In this document: positions 42,565 to 50,773 of the stretch, one piece after another
Layout: every line of letters begins with the position of its first letter
Numbering within the stretch: position 1 is the first letter of the stretch
From: Clostridiales bacterium
GTDB taxonomy: Bacteria; Bacillota; Clostridia; Christensenellales; Pumilibacteraceae
DNA: 64,000 nucleotides
Direction: 5' to 3'
Assembly: GCA_003533505.1 (NCBI GenBank)
Contig: DQGD01000004.1
Span: forward strand, 1 to 64,000
The notes under the pieces: generated by a model
The model's input: only the letters and a program-made list of their open reading frames with translations
Told to the model about the DNA's origin: nothing
The model's database searches: none
Made by a program: the position numbers and the translations under genes

Positions 42565-43995
42565 ATGGAAACGGTAAGAACGAGATTTGCGCCCAGCCCC
42601 ACGGGTTATTTGCACATCGGCGGCTTGCGCACCGCGCTTTACGCCTATCTTTTCGCAAAAAAGCACGACGGTAAATTCATTCTTCGCATCGAGGACACCG
42701 ATATGGGGCGCTACGTCGACGGCGCGGTGGAGATTATTTACCGCACGCTGAGAGATTGCGGACTCGACTACGACGAGGGTCCGGACGTGGGAGGGGATTA
42801 CGGTCCCTACGTTCAGTCCGAGCGCAAGGATATATATCTTAAGTATGCCCGCCGGCTCGTCGAGCAGGGCGACGCATACTACTGCTTCTGCACCAAGGAG
42901 CGGCTGGAAGAAATGCACGAAAAGGGCGCGACGAAATACGACAAGCACTGTCTGCACCTACCAAAAGAGGAAGTCGAACGCCGCATTGCCGCAGGCGAGC
43001 CCTACGTCATTCGCCAGAACATTCCCGAGGAGGGCTCGTCCACCTATCACGACATGGTTTTCGGCGACATAACCGTCGACAACAAGGAGCTCGAGGACAA
43101 TATTCTCATAAAGTCCGACGGAATGCCCACCTACAACTTCGCCAACGTAATCGACGACCACCTGATGAAGATAAACTACGTCATTCGCGGCGTGGAGTAT
43201 CTTTCGTCCACGCCCAAGTACAATCTTCTTTACCGCGCGTTCGGCTGGGAAATCCCCAACTATATGCACTTGCAACCCATCATGCGCGACGCTCAGCACA
43301 AGCTCAGCAAGCGTCACGGCGACGCGTCCTACGAGGACTTTATCAAAAAGGGTTACCTGAAGGAAGCGGTGATGAATTACATTGCGCTGCTCGGCTGGAG
43401 CCCGAAGAACGATTGCGAGAAGTTCAGCCTTGACGAGATGGTAAAAATGTTTTCCGTCGAGGGCTTGAGTAAGTCCGCGTCGATATTCGACGAAGCGAAA
43501 ATGCGCTGGCTCAATTCGTGCTATATAAAAGAGCTTACGCCCGACGATTTTTACGACAAAGCGCTGCCGTTCATGGAAAAAGTCGACTACCTTAAAGGCT
43601 ATGACCTCAGATTCCTCGCCACGCTTTTGCAGAACCGCTGCGAAACGCTTGCGGACGTAGGCAAACTCACCGAGTTTTTGTCGGCGTTCGACGGCTACGA
43701 TACCGCGCTGTTTGTCAACGCTAAGTGGAAAACAGATTGCGAGCTCGCGAAAAAGACGATTCCCGACCTTATCGAGCTGTGCAAAACCGATTTCGACGGA
43801 CTGCACGACGCGCTCGTTGTCTACGCCGAGAAGTCGGGGTATAAGAAAGGACAAGTGCTGTGGATATTCCGCATCGCGATTACCGGAGCGCAGAACACCC
43901 CGGGCGGCGCGACGGAAATGGCGGAGCTCCTCGGAAAAGACAGGGTGCTCGAAAGGCTGAATAAGAGCCTTGCAAAGCTCTCTGGTAGTCTATAA
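42565..43995 (+). CDS. gltX: Glutamyl-tRNA synthetase
   Basis: A 476-residue class I synthetase charging tRNA(Glu) (and possibly tRNA(Gln) where a GatCAB amidotransferase is used). HIGH-type motif FAPSPTGYLHIGGLRTALYA, RIEDTDMGRYVDGA, PTYNFANVIDDHLMKI, and KLSKRHGDAS in place of KMSKS. The C-terminal anticodon-binding helices are present (FRIAITGAQNTPGGATEMAE). ATG 42565 follows AGAGGAGCACC; seven extra in-frame codons upstream cover the ribosome site. The related gluQ is at 9123. Confidence 0.95.
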   Translation: METVRTRFAPSPTGYLHIGGLRTALYAYLFAKKHDGKFILRIEDTDMGRYVDGAVEIIYRTLRDCGLDYDEGPDVGGDYGPYVQSERKDIYLKYARRLVEQGDAYYCFCTKERLEEMHEKGATKYDKHCLHLPKEEVERRIAAGEPYVIRQNIPEEGSSTYHDMVFGDITVDNKELEDNILIKSDGMPTYNFANVIDDHLMKINYVIRGVEYLSSTPKYNLLYRAFGWEIPNYMHLQPIMRDAQHKLSKRHGDASYEDFIKKGYLKEAVMNYIALLGWSPKNDCEKFSLDEMVKMFSVEGLSKSASIFDEAKMRWLNSCYIKELTPDDFYDKALPFMEKVDYLKGYDLRFLATLLQNRCETLADVGKLTEFLSAFDGYDTALFVNAKWKTDCELAKKTIPDLIELCKTDFDGLHDALVVYAEKSGYKKGQVLWIFRIAITGAQNTPGGATEMAELLGKDRVLERLNKSLAKLSGSL

Positions 43996-44006
43996 AAAAC
44001 AAACGA

Positions 44007-44047
44007 GGCTTAGCTACCGCGCGCGGTCGTTAAGCCTTGATTTTTAA
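44007..44047 (+). terminator. Intrinsic terminator after gltX
   Basis: AGGCTTA pairs with TAAGCCT and an inner ACCGCG/CGCGGT stem closes the loop, followed by TGATTTTTA. It ends about 12 nt before the next start. Confidence 0.7.
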
Positions 44048-44058
44048 GGGTAACGGGA

Positions 44059-44868
44059 ATGTACGAGTCGATAAAATCGAATTTTCGCAGAATAGTCGCG
44101 GCGCATTGCGTGCTGGAAAATTTTATTGCGCTCGAGCGCACGGGCAACGTCGGCGGCGTGCCGCGCTACTCCGACTGTTTCGTCTATATTCTCAGCGGCA
44201 GAGCGCGGTATGAGTTTTCGGACTATTCGTTCGTGGTGTCGGCAGGCGAGATACTGTACCTTCCCAAGGGCGGAGTGTACGAGATTGAGAAACTGACGGA
44301 CGAATACCGCTTCATTTTCGTCGACTTCGATTTCGAGAGCGACGGGAAGAATTATCGCGGCGAAGCGTTGCGCGTTGCCGATTCCGCGTCGGCCGAAAAG
44401 CTGTTCAGAAAAATGGACGCGACTTTTCTGGAACGCGCCGAGTGGTGGCAGCCGTCGCTGTTGTCCGCGCTGTACGAAGTTTACGCCTGCGTTATGCGTT
44501 GCGGCGGCAGGGATTACCGTACGGGAGCGGTTGTCGAGCGCGTGCGCCCGGCGTGTGAAGCCATGCTTTCGGGTTATGCCGACCCGGACTTTTCCGTGGC
44601 GGCGCTAGGCGAGAAGTGCGGACTGAAAGAGTCGCAATTTCGCAGATTGTTCAGTGAGGCTTACGGCGTTTCGCCCGTCCGCTACCTGACGAGGCTGCGG
44701 CTGGGGCGAGCCAAGGCACTGCTCGAGTCGGGCGACTGTTCGATTTCCGCCGTCGCCGCACAGTCGGGCTTTTCCGACGAGTACTATTTCAACCGCGCGT
44801 TTACCAAAAACGTCGGCATTACGCCCGGAAAATACGCCGAGTTCAAATCAAAGTACCGAAAAGTATAA
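44059..44868 (+). CDS. AraC family transcriptional regulator
   Basis: A 269-residue regulator with an N-terminal cupin-like sensor (CFVYILSGRARYEFSDYSFV, AGEILYLPKGGVYEI) and a C-terminal double helix-turn-helix: FSVAALGEKCGLKESQFRRL and SISAVAAQSGFSDEYYFNRA, then ITPGKYAEFK. It sits upstream of, and in the same direction as, the glycyl radical enzyme and activase. The promoter of that pair carries a palindrome, so this is its likely local activator or repressor. Effector unknown. Confidence 0.88.
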   Translation: MYESIKSNFRRIVAAHCVLENFIALERTGNVGGVPRYSDCFVYILSGRARYEFSDYSFVVSAGEILYLPKGGVYEIEKLTDEYRFIFVDFDFESDGKNYRGEALRVADSASAEKLFRKMDATFLERAEWWQPSLLSALYEVYACVMRCGGRDYRTGAVVERVRPACEAMLSGYADPDFSVAALGEKCGLKESQFRRLFSEAYGVSPVRYLTRLRLGRAKALLESGDCSISAVAAQSGFSDEYYFNRAFTKNVGITPGKYAEFKSKYRKV

Positions 44869-44886
44869 AAAATACCGAATTGTGTA

Positions 44887-44916
44887 TTGCATATAAGCTT
44901 CCTTGCATGATATTAT
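44887..44916 (+). promoter_or_regulatory. Candidate promoter of the glycyl radical enzyme operon
   Basis: TTGCAT, an 18-nt spacer and TATTAT. The start would fall near 44923, giving a short leader to ATG 44953. The -10 lies between the arms of an inverted repeat. Confidence 0.55.
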
Positions 44917-44932
44917 GATTGCAGGGAAGTTT
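44895..44932 (+). promoter_or_regulatory. Inverted repeat across the glycyl radical promoter, candidate operator
   Basis: AAGCTTCCTTGCA (44895-44907) and TGCAGGGAAGTTT (44920-44932) are inverted copies matching at 11 of 13 positions. They flank the -10 element, a position suited to control by the upstream AraC-type regulator. Binding is inferred. Confidence 0.45.
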
Positions 44933-44952
44933 TGCTTATAGCCGAGGTATTT

Positions 44953-47082
44953 ATGGACAAAAGCGAGGAAAAGACAAGCATTTCGTGCGGACTGAACGCT
45001 GACGGACTGCGCTCGGGACTGATTGAATTGAATGAAAAGTACAAATCCGAAAGCGCGTGCGCCCGGCGTGCGCGGCTGATTGCGTTCGCATTGGAGAACG
45101 CGCGGATTACGCTTAGGCACGGCGACGGCTTTGCCTATAAGGCAGATTTCGGCAGGACGATAGAGGATATTCGTTGGGGCGACGTCGGGTTGAAGCTGGA
45201 CAAAGGCGTGTGCGCCGACGAGTTTAAGAAGAGAGAGGAACATCTTAAGTTGTGCGACTTTATCGGCGGACTTGATTTCGGACACTCGATGCCCGATTTC
45301 CGCGCGCTTCTCAAACTCGGCGTGGGCGGACTTATAAAGCGGCTGAAAAAACGCAAAAAGGACTGTCGCGACGAGAAAAGGTTCGCGTTCTATGACGCGA
45401 GTATGCTTGCGCTCGGCGCGTTCGGCGCGTTTGTCAGGCGGTTTGCCGCGCTCGCGAGAATGAACGGCGACGAGCCGCTTGCGAGCAGGCTGACGCGAGT
45501 GTCCGACGAGCCGCCGACGAGCTTTCACGAGGCTTTGCAACTGATTATGCTGTACTATGTCGCGGTGCAGCAGGCGGAGGGTTGCGCCGTGCGTTCGCTG
45601 GGCGGACTCGACGAGCTATATCCGTATTACGCCGCGGATATAGCGGAGGGACGCGAGAGCCGCGAGGACTACGCCGAAGTAATAGCCGAGTTTTACCGCG
45701 ACCTCGCCTCGTTTCACGCGACGGCGAACGTGCCGTTTTTTATCGGCGGACAGACGGCAGACGGAAAAACAGCCGTCAATCCGCTCAGCTACGAGCTGGT
45801 GCGAGTGTACCTCGAAACGGGGCTTTACGACCCGAAAATCCACGTCCGCGTGACGCGCGACTTCCCGGACGACCTCATGAATACGATACTTGACGGGATA
45901 AGGCGCGGAAGCAGCAGTTTTGTCTTTATTTCCGACGACGCGGTAATAAAAGGACTGACGGAAACTCTGGGCGAGAGCGCGGAGGACGCGCGCGACTACA
46001 CGGTAATCGGCTGCTACGAGCCTGCCGCTTACGGCAAAGAAATGCCCTCGTCGTGTTGCGGACTTATCAACGTGCCGAAAAGCCTGGAAATCGCGCTGGG
46101 TCACGGTTTCGACATTAAATTCGGCGTGAGGGCGGACGACCTCGAATATCCTTCCGACTATAAGAGCTTCGACGAGCTTTATTCCGCGCTGAAACTTCGG
46201 CTTCGCTACGCCGCCGAGCAGGCGATGGAAATCACCGCCGCGTATGAGAAACATTACGACCTCGTGACTTCCGCTCCGCTGACTTCCGCGACGTTCGCCG
46301 ATTGCGTGGAGAAGGGCGAGGACGCCTACACGGGCGGCGCGAAGTACAATAACTCGGGACTTAACGTCACCGGGCTTGCCACCGCCGTCGACAGCCTTAT
46401 GGCGATTAAACGGCTGGTGTTCGACGAGCGGCGCGTTACGCTCGGCGAGTTTGCCGAAATCCTTAAAAACGACTGGCGCGGCGCGGACGAACTGCGGTTA
46501 AAGGCTACGCAGTCCGATTGCTACGGCAACGGACACGAAGCCGTCGACGCGCTTTACACCGACCTTTACGATTATATCGGCGGACTGTTCAATGGAAAGC
46601 GTAACGGCAGGAACGGATTGTTCCGCATGGGTGCGTTCTCGATTGACAACTGCTTCTGGCTGGGCAAGGGTACGGCGGCGAGCGCCGACGGCAGACGTTG
46701 CGGCGAGCCGATTTCCAAAAACTCGTGCGCTTCCGTAGGCAAAGACAAGTCGGGCGTGACCGCGCTCTTGTCGTCGGTTGCCAAAGCCGACGCCGCGCTC
46801 GCTCCGAACGGCGGAGTGCTGGACGTAGTACTTCATCCCTCGGCGGTGTCGGGCGACGACGGACTGAACGCTTTTGCCGCGCTGGTGCGCACCTACTTTG
46901 CGCTCGGCGGCTTTGCGGTGCATTTCAACGTGTTCTCGTCGGAGGAGCTTAAAAAGGCAAAGCAGTGCCCCGAAAAGTACTCCACGCTGCAGGTGCGCGT
47001 GTGCGGCTGGAACGCGTACTTTGTGGACTTGCCGCCCGAGCAGCAGGATACGTTTATAAAAATTGCGGAGGGAACGGAATAA
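44953..47082 (+). CDS. Glycyl radical enzyme of unassigned substrate
   Basis: A 709-residue PFL/diol-dehydratase-like enzyme. The thiyl-radical loop is VIGCYEPAAYG with Cys354 and Glu356. The glycyl-radical motif is VRVCGWNAYF with Gly685, 24 residues from the end; the usual Tyr after Gly is Trp here. Other family blocks are SFHEALQLIMLYYVAVQQAE, LGGLDELYPYYAADI, GGQTADGKTAVNPLSYEL and YNNSGLNVTGLATAVDSL. It is shorter than most members (about 780-850) with a reduced N-terminal region. ATG 44953 behind GAGG is chosen over TTG 44932. The activase starts within its stop codon. The GCxEP loop points to the dehydratase/decarboxylase side of the family rather than PFL; the substrate cannot be named. 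Confidence 0.85.
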   Translation: MDKSEEKTSISCGLNADGLRSGLIELNEKYKSESACARRARLIAFALENARITLRHGDGFAYKADFGRTIEDIRWGDVGLKLDKGVCADEFKKREEHLKLCDFIGGLDFGHSMPDFRALLKLGVGGLIKRLKKRKKDCRDEKRFAFYDASMLALGAFGAFVRRFAALARMNGDEPLASRLTRVSDEPPTSFHEALQLIMLYYVAVQQAEGCAVRSLGGLDELYPYYAADIAEGRESREDYAEVIAEFYRDLASFHATANVPFFIGGQTADGKTAVNPLSYELVRVYLETGLYDPKIHVRVTRDFPDDLMNTILDGIRRGSSSFVFISDDAVIKGLTETLGESAEDARDYTVIGCYEPAAYGKEMPSSCCGLINVPKSLEIALGHGFDIKFGVRADDLEYPSDYKSFDELYSALKLRLRYAAEQAMEITAAYEKHYDLVTSAPLTSATFADCVEKGEDAYTGGAKYNNSGLNVTGLATAVDSLMAIKRLVFDERRVTLGEFAEILKNDWRGADELRLKATQSDCYGNGHEAVDALYTDLYDYIGGLFNGKRNGRNGLFRMGAFSIDNCFWLGKGTAASADGRRCGEPISKNSCASVGKDKSGVTALLSSVAKADAALAPNGGVLDVVLHPSAVSGDDGLNAFAALVRTYFALGGFAVHFNVFSSEELKKAKQCPEKYSTLQVRVCGWNAYFVDLPPEQQDTFIKIAEGTE

Positions 47083-47984
47083 TGACGAGCGGCATAATTT
47101 CCGAAATACGGCGATTCTGCACTCACGACGGCGACGGAATCCGCACGACCGTCGCGCTCAAGGGCTGTCCGCTCAGGTGCAGGTGGTGCCACAACCCCGA
47201 AACGCTGACGTCCAAGCCGTCGCTCGCGTTCGCCGCGGCAAAGTGCGTGCGTTGCGGCAGATGCGTTTCCGCGTGCGGCAGCGGCGTGCACGAGATAAAG
47301 AACGGCGAACACGTAATTCACAGAGCCGCGTGTACGGGCAGAGGCGAATGCGAGCGGGCATGTCCTTCGTCCGCGCTCAAACTGTACGGCGAGCGAATAA
47401 CCGCGGAGGAAGCCGTGCGACGCGCGCTTACCGACCGCCCGTTTTTCGATAATTCGGGAGGCGGCGTAACGCTGTCGGGCGGCGAACCGCTGTTTCAGCC
47501 CGAGTTCTCGCTGGAAATCGCGCGGCAAGTAAAAGCCGAGGGCGTTTCGGTGATGCTGGACACCTCGGGTTACGCGCGTCCCGAAGTATTCGACAGGTTT
47601 CTGCCCGTCGTCGACAAGCTGTTGTTCGACCTCAAAATCATCGACGGCGAACGCCACCGCGACTTTACCGGCGCGGACAACGCTCCCATTCTTAATAATC
47701 TCGCGCGCGCCGTGGAGTTCGGCTCGGAAATCGAGATAAGAACGCCCGTCATACCCGGAGTAAACGACGCCGAAACCGATTTCGCGGCTGCTGCGGACTT
47801 TCTTAAAGACATCGGGTTCAAGGGCAGGGTGAAGTTGCTGCCGTTCAACGCGCTCGCCTCGGCAAAGTACGCCGCGCTGGGACTCGACTACGCCTTCGGC
47901 GGCGAGGAGAAACAGTCCTGCGACAAGATGCGCCGTTATTCGGACTTTTACGCGAGTATAGGCATAGATTGCGTTGTCGGCTGA
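47082..47984 (+). CDS. Glycyl radical enzyme activating enzyme (radical SAM)
   Basis: A 300-residue radical SAM enzyme that would generate the glycyl radical on the preceding protein. The SAM-cluster motif is CPLRCRWCHNPE (CxxxCxxC). An inserted ferredoxin-like domain with two further cluster motifs follows (CVRCGRCVSAC and CTGRGECERACP), as in activases of glycerol, choline and hydroxyproline-type enzymes and unlike short PflA. SGGEPLFQPEF binds SAM. ATG 47082 overlaps the TAA of the enzyme gene by 1 nt, with CGGAGGG upstream. Confidence 0.92.
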   Translation: MTSGIISEIRRFCTHDGDGIRTTVALKGCPLRCRWCHNPETLTSKPSLAFAAAKCVRCGRCVSACGSGVHEIKNGEHVIHRAACTGRGECERACPSSALKLYGERITAEEAVRRALTDRPFFDNSGGGVTLSGGEPLFQPEFSLEIARQVKAEGVSVMLDTSGYARPEVFDRFLPVVDKLLFDLKIIDGERHRDFTGADNAPILNNLARAVEFGSEIEIRTPVIPGVNDAETDFAAAADFLKDIGFKGRVKLLPFNALASAKYAALGLDYAFGGEEKQSCDKMRRYSDFYASIGIDCVVG

Positions 47985-48055
47985 AATTTCTAATCATATT
48001 TTAATCGATAATTTATTATTTTAATATTGAATTTTTTCAGGCTCCGTGCTATACT

Positions 48056-48096
48056 TATAATGTAATAAGGGCGCGGAGCCTTTTCGGCTCGTTTTT
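48056..48096 (+). promoter_or_regulatory. Candidate -10 and 5' stem-loop before the NfeD-flotillin genes
   Basis: A perfect TATAAT (48056-48061) without a good -35 is followed by GAGCC/GGCTC around TTTTC and a T5 run (48076-48096). The hairpin could be the terminator of the activase transcript or a 5'-end structure of the next one. An upstream GGCTCCG (48040-48046) can also pair with CGGAGCC (48074-48080). Confidence 0.45.
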
Positions 48097-48129
48097 CCCT
48101 AGGTACGACTATTTCGGCGGAGGTAAAAA

Positions 48130-48819
48130 ATGATTTTTTGTTCGGCGGCAGGTAATTGGTGGGACGGACTCACCGCCACGCATCAGGCGGCGTTTATTCT
48201 CGCCGCGGCGGCTTCCGTCATTCTCGTCGTTCAGCTCGTGATGATGTTGATAGGGCTGGGGAGCGACGGCGGTTTCGACGGCGACACGTCCGACATCGAC
48301 GGCTGCGGCGACCTCGACTGCGGAATCCCCGACAGCGCGGACGACGCGTTCAACAACGACGGCATCGCGGAAGCGAGCGGACTGAGAATCGTGTCTTTCC
48401 GCACGGTGGTTGCGTTCTTTGCGCTGGGCGGCTGGATAACCTACACCATGGCTTACTTCCTGCCCTGGTGGGGAGCGGTGCTCATCGGCGTCGCGGCAGG
48501 CTGCGCGGCGGCTGTGGGCGTGGCATACCTCATGCGCGCCATACTTTCGTTTCAGTCCGACGGCAACCGCAAAATGGGCTTTGCCGTGGGCAAAATAGCC
48601 GAGGTTTATCTCACGATACCGGCAAAGAGAACGGGCAGCGGTAAAATCAGCGTGGTCGTGCAGGACGCGCTCACCGAGTGCGCCGCCGTCACCGACAGCG
48701 ACGAGCCGCTTTCTACCGGCAGTCGTTGCGTGATAAAAGCTGTTCTGTCCGAACAACTCGTGCTGGTTGAACCAATGGTTGCGACAAAGCCCGAAGCATC
48801 GGACGAAAAAGCGGAGTAA
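48130..48819 (+). CDS. NfeD-like membrane protein
   Basis: A 229-residue membrane protein: a first span (about 20-42, AAFILAAAASVILVVQLVMM), an Asp/Gly-rich loop, two more spans (about 93-135), then a C-terminal beta domain of OB-fold type (MGFAVGKIAEVYLTIPAKRT, GSRCVIKAVLSEQLVLVEPM). This layout matches short NfeD (NfeD1b/YuaF type) proteins, which form an operon with flotillin and help organise membrane microdomains. It lies two genes before flotillin. Confidence 0.75.
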   Translation: MIFCSAAGNWWDGLTATHQAAFILAAAASVILVVQLVMMLIGLGSDGGFDGDTSDIDGCGDLDCGIPDSADDAFNNDGIAEASGLRIVSFRTVVAFFALGGWITYTMAYFLPWWGAVLIGVAAGCAAAVGVAYLMRAILSFQSDGNRKMGFAVGKIAEVYLTIPAKRTGSGKISVVVQDALTECAAVTDSDEPLSTGSRCVIKAVLSEQLVLVEPMVATKPEASDEKAE

Positions 48820-48826
48820 AATAACG

Positions 48827-49123
48827 ATGGAAGGGAAGAAAAGTGCCGGCAACAATACGAATAACAAGAAAAACAAAAACGCGAATCGCGATGTAATAAA
48901 CGTCGGCGAAACTAACGACAATCGCGACGTAACCGACTTCGACGAATTAGACCGCAATCGCGACGTTATCGAGGATAACGACTGTGATAAGCCGCTGAGC
49001 GAAAGGGGTTATATTCTGTCGGGGCTTACCGAAGCGTGGGAGTGGGTGAAGATAACGTTGGCGATTATCGCGACGCCGTTTTTAATAATTATGTTGATTA
49101 AAATTTTTACCGGAAAATTGTAA
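48827..49123 (+). CDS. Small single-span membrane protein with NRDV repeats
   Basis: A 98-residue protein: a Lys/Asn-rich N-terminus (KKSAGNNTNNKKNKN), three spaced NRDV motifs (ANRDVINVGE, DNRDVTDFDE, RNRDVIEDND) at intervals of about 14 residues, and one C-terminal transmembrane helix (VKITLAIIATPFLIIMLI). The start at 48827 is 7 nt after the NfeD-like gene and the stop is 26 nt before the flotillin start, so it is very likely part of the same system. I do not recognise the family. The soluble part should face the cytoplasm. Confidence 0.65.
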   Translation: MEGKKSAGNNTNNKKNKNANRDVINVGETNDNRDVTDFDELDRNRDVIEDNDCDKPLSERGYILSGLTEAWEWVKITLAIIATPFLIIMLIKIFTGKL

Positions 49124-49149
49124 AAACTAATTTTATGGAGGAGTACTCA

Positions 49150-50622
49150 ATGAATTTATTTTCCGTAGAAGGCTGGGTAGCCGGACTTATCGCGGCAATC
49201 GTCGTGGCGGTAGTGCTGCTGCTCATCATGCTTATGGTCTTTATCAGCCGCTATAAGAAATGCCCGTCCGACAAGGTGATGGTCATTTACGGCAAACTGA
49301 AACGCGCTAAGGGCGGCGCTCCGCAGGCGTCGAGCAAGTGTATTCACGGCGGCGCGCAGTTCGTGTGGCCGTTCTTTCAGGCGTACAGCTTCCTCGACCT
49401 CACGCCTATATCGCTGAACGTCGACCTTAAAAACGCGCTGTCGCATCAGAACATCCGCGTGGACGTGCCATCGCGCTTTACGGTAGGCATTTCCACCGAG
49501 CCCGGCATCATGCAGAACGCCGCCGAGAGGCTGCGCGGACTGCGCATGGCGGACATACAGGACCTTGCGAGCGACATTATCTTGGGTCAGCTCCGTCTGG
49601 TAGTCGCGCTTATGGACATCGAGGAAATCAACACCAACCGCGACAAGTTCCTCGACGAGGTTTCGAGAAACGTGGAAACCGAGCTCAAAAAAATCGGCTT
49701 GAAGCTCATCAACGTCAACGTAACCGACATCCGCGACGAGTCGGGATACATCGAGGCTCTCGGCAAGGAAGCGGCAAGCAAGGCAATCAACGACGCAAAG
49801 AAATCGGTTGCCGAGCGCGACCGCGACGGCGCGATAGGCGAAGCCAACGCAATCATGGACCAGCGCATAAACGTAGCAAAGGCTAACTCAGCGGCGGTAG
49901 AGGGCGAAAACCTGGCCAAAGCCAAGATAGCTCAGGCGAATGCGGACCTCCGCGAGGCGGAAGCGGACGCGGAACGCCGCGCGACCGCAGCCGAAAAGAT
50001 AGCGCAGGCAAACGCGCTGAAAGAAGCTTACGAGGCGCAGCGCGAAGCCGAAGAAGTGCGTGCAAAGCGCGAGCAGAGCACCCTTGAGGCGGACGTCATC
50101 GTCAAAGCCGAAATCGAAAAGCACCGTCTCGAGCTCGAGGCGGAAGCGCAGGCGGAGCAGGCGAGGAGAAAGGCGCGCGGCGAAGCGGACGCAATCTACG
50201 CGGTCAAGGAAGCGGAGGCGCGCGGCTTGTACGAGCTTCTTTCCCGTCAGGCACAGGGCTTCGACAGCCTCGTGAAGGCAAGCGGAGCCGCCGACAGCGC
50301 GGTCAAGATGATGATTGCCGACAAGCTCGAGGAGCTTACGCGCATTCAGGTGGACGCAATCAAGAACATCAAGATAGACAAGGTTACCGTGTGGGACGGC
50401 GGCGCGAACGGCGAAAAGAGTTCGACCGCAGGCTTTATATCGGGGCTTTATAAATCGGTGCCGCCGCTAAGCGAACTTTTCCGTTCGGTGGGCATGGAAC
50501 TTCCCGACTACCTCGGCAAAGTCCAATCCGAAAAGCCCGTAGATAAGTCCGTCGCGCTCAATGCTGCCGAGCAGCCCGAAAAGGAAAAGCCCGAAAAGCC
50601 CTCGGCAAAGAAGGGCAAGTAA
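49150..50622 (+). CDS. floT: Flotillin-like SPFH protein
   Basis: A 490-residue membrane-microdomain scaffold. An N-terminal hydrophobic hairpin (GLIAAIVVAVVLLLIMLMVF) is followed by the SPFH/PHB domain (CPSDKVMVIYGKLKRAKGG, FVWPFFQAYSFLDLTPISL, QNIRVDVPSRFTVGISTEPG, ERLRGLRMADIQDLASDIIL). A long Ala/Glu/Lys-rich coiled coil (about 220-380) and a short tail with Lys/Pro/Glu repeats complete it. ATG 49150 is used because GGAGGAG at 49137-49143 is its ribosome site. With the NfeD-like gene it forms the usual flotillin pair. Confidence 0.92.
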   Translation: MNLFSVEGWVAGLIAAIVVAVVLLLIMLMVFISRYKKCPSDKVMVIYGKLKRAKGGAPQASSKCIHGGAQFVWPFFQAYSFLDLTPISLNVDLKNALSHQNIRVDVPSRFTVGISTEPGIMQNAAERLRGLRMADIQDLASDIILGQLRLVVALMDIEEINTNRDKFLDEVSRNVETELKKIGLKLINVNVTDIRDESGYIEALGKEAASKAINDAKKSVAERDRDGAIGEANAIMDQRINVAKANSAAVEGENLAKAKIAQANADLREAEADAERRATAAEKIAQANALKEAYEAQREAEEVRAKREQSTLEADVIVKAEIEKHRLELEAEAQAEQARRKARGEADAIYAVKEAEARGLYELLSRQAQGFDSLVKASGAADSAVKMMIADKLEELTRIQVDAIKNIKIDKVTVWDGGANGEKSSTAGFISGLYKSVPPLSELFRSVGMELPDYLGKVQSEKPVDKSVALNAAEQPEKEKPEKPSAKKGK

Positions 50623-50773
50623 AACGCGCTTCGGTGAAACGCCGAGGCAAGCTTAATGGCGGAGGCGCGCAAACTGCGCTTTCGCGAAAGTAAAACGTTA
50701 TTAAGGAGTTACGCTCGTCGTGCGGTTTTCCGCGCGGCAGGCGTGACTCTTATTTTTTTCGGAGGACTACGAG

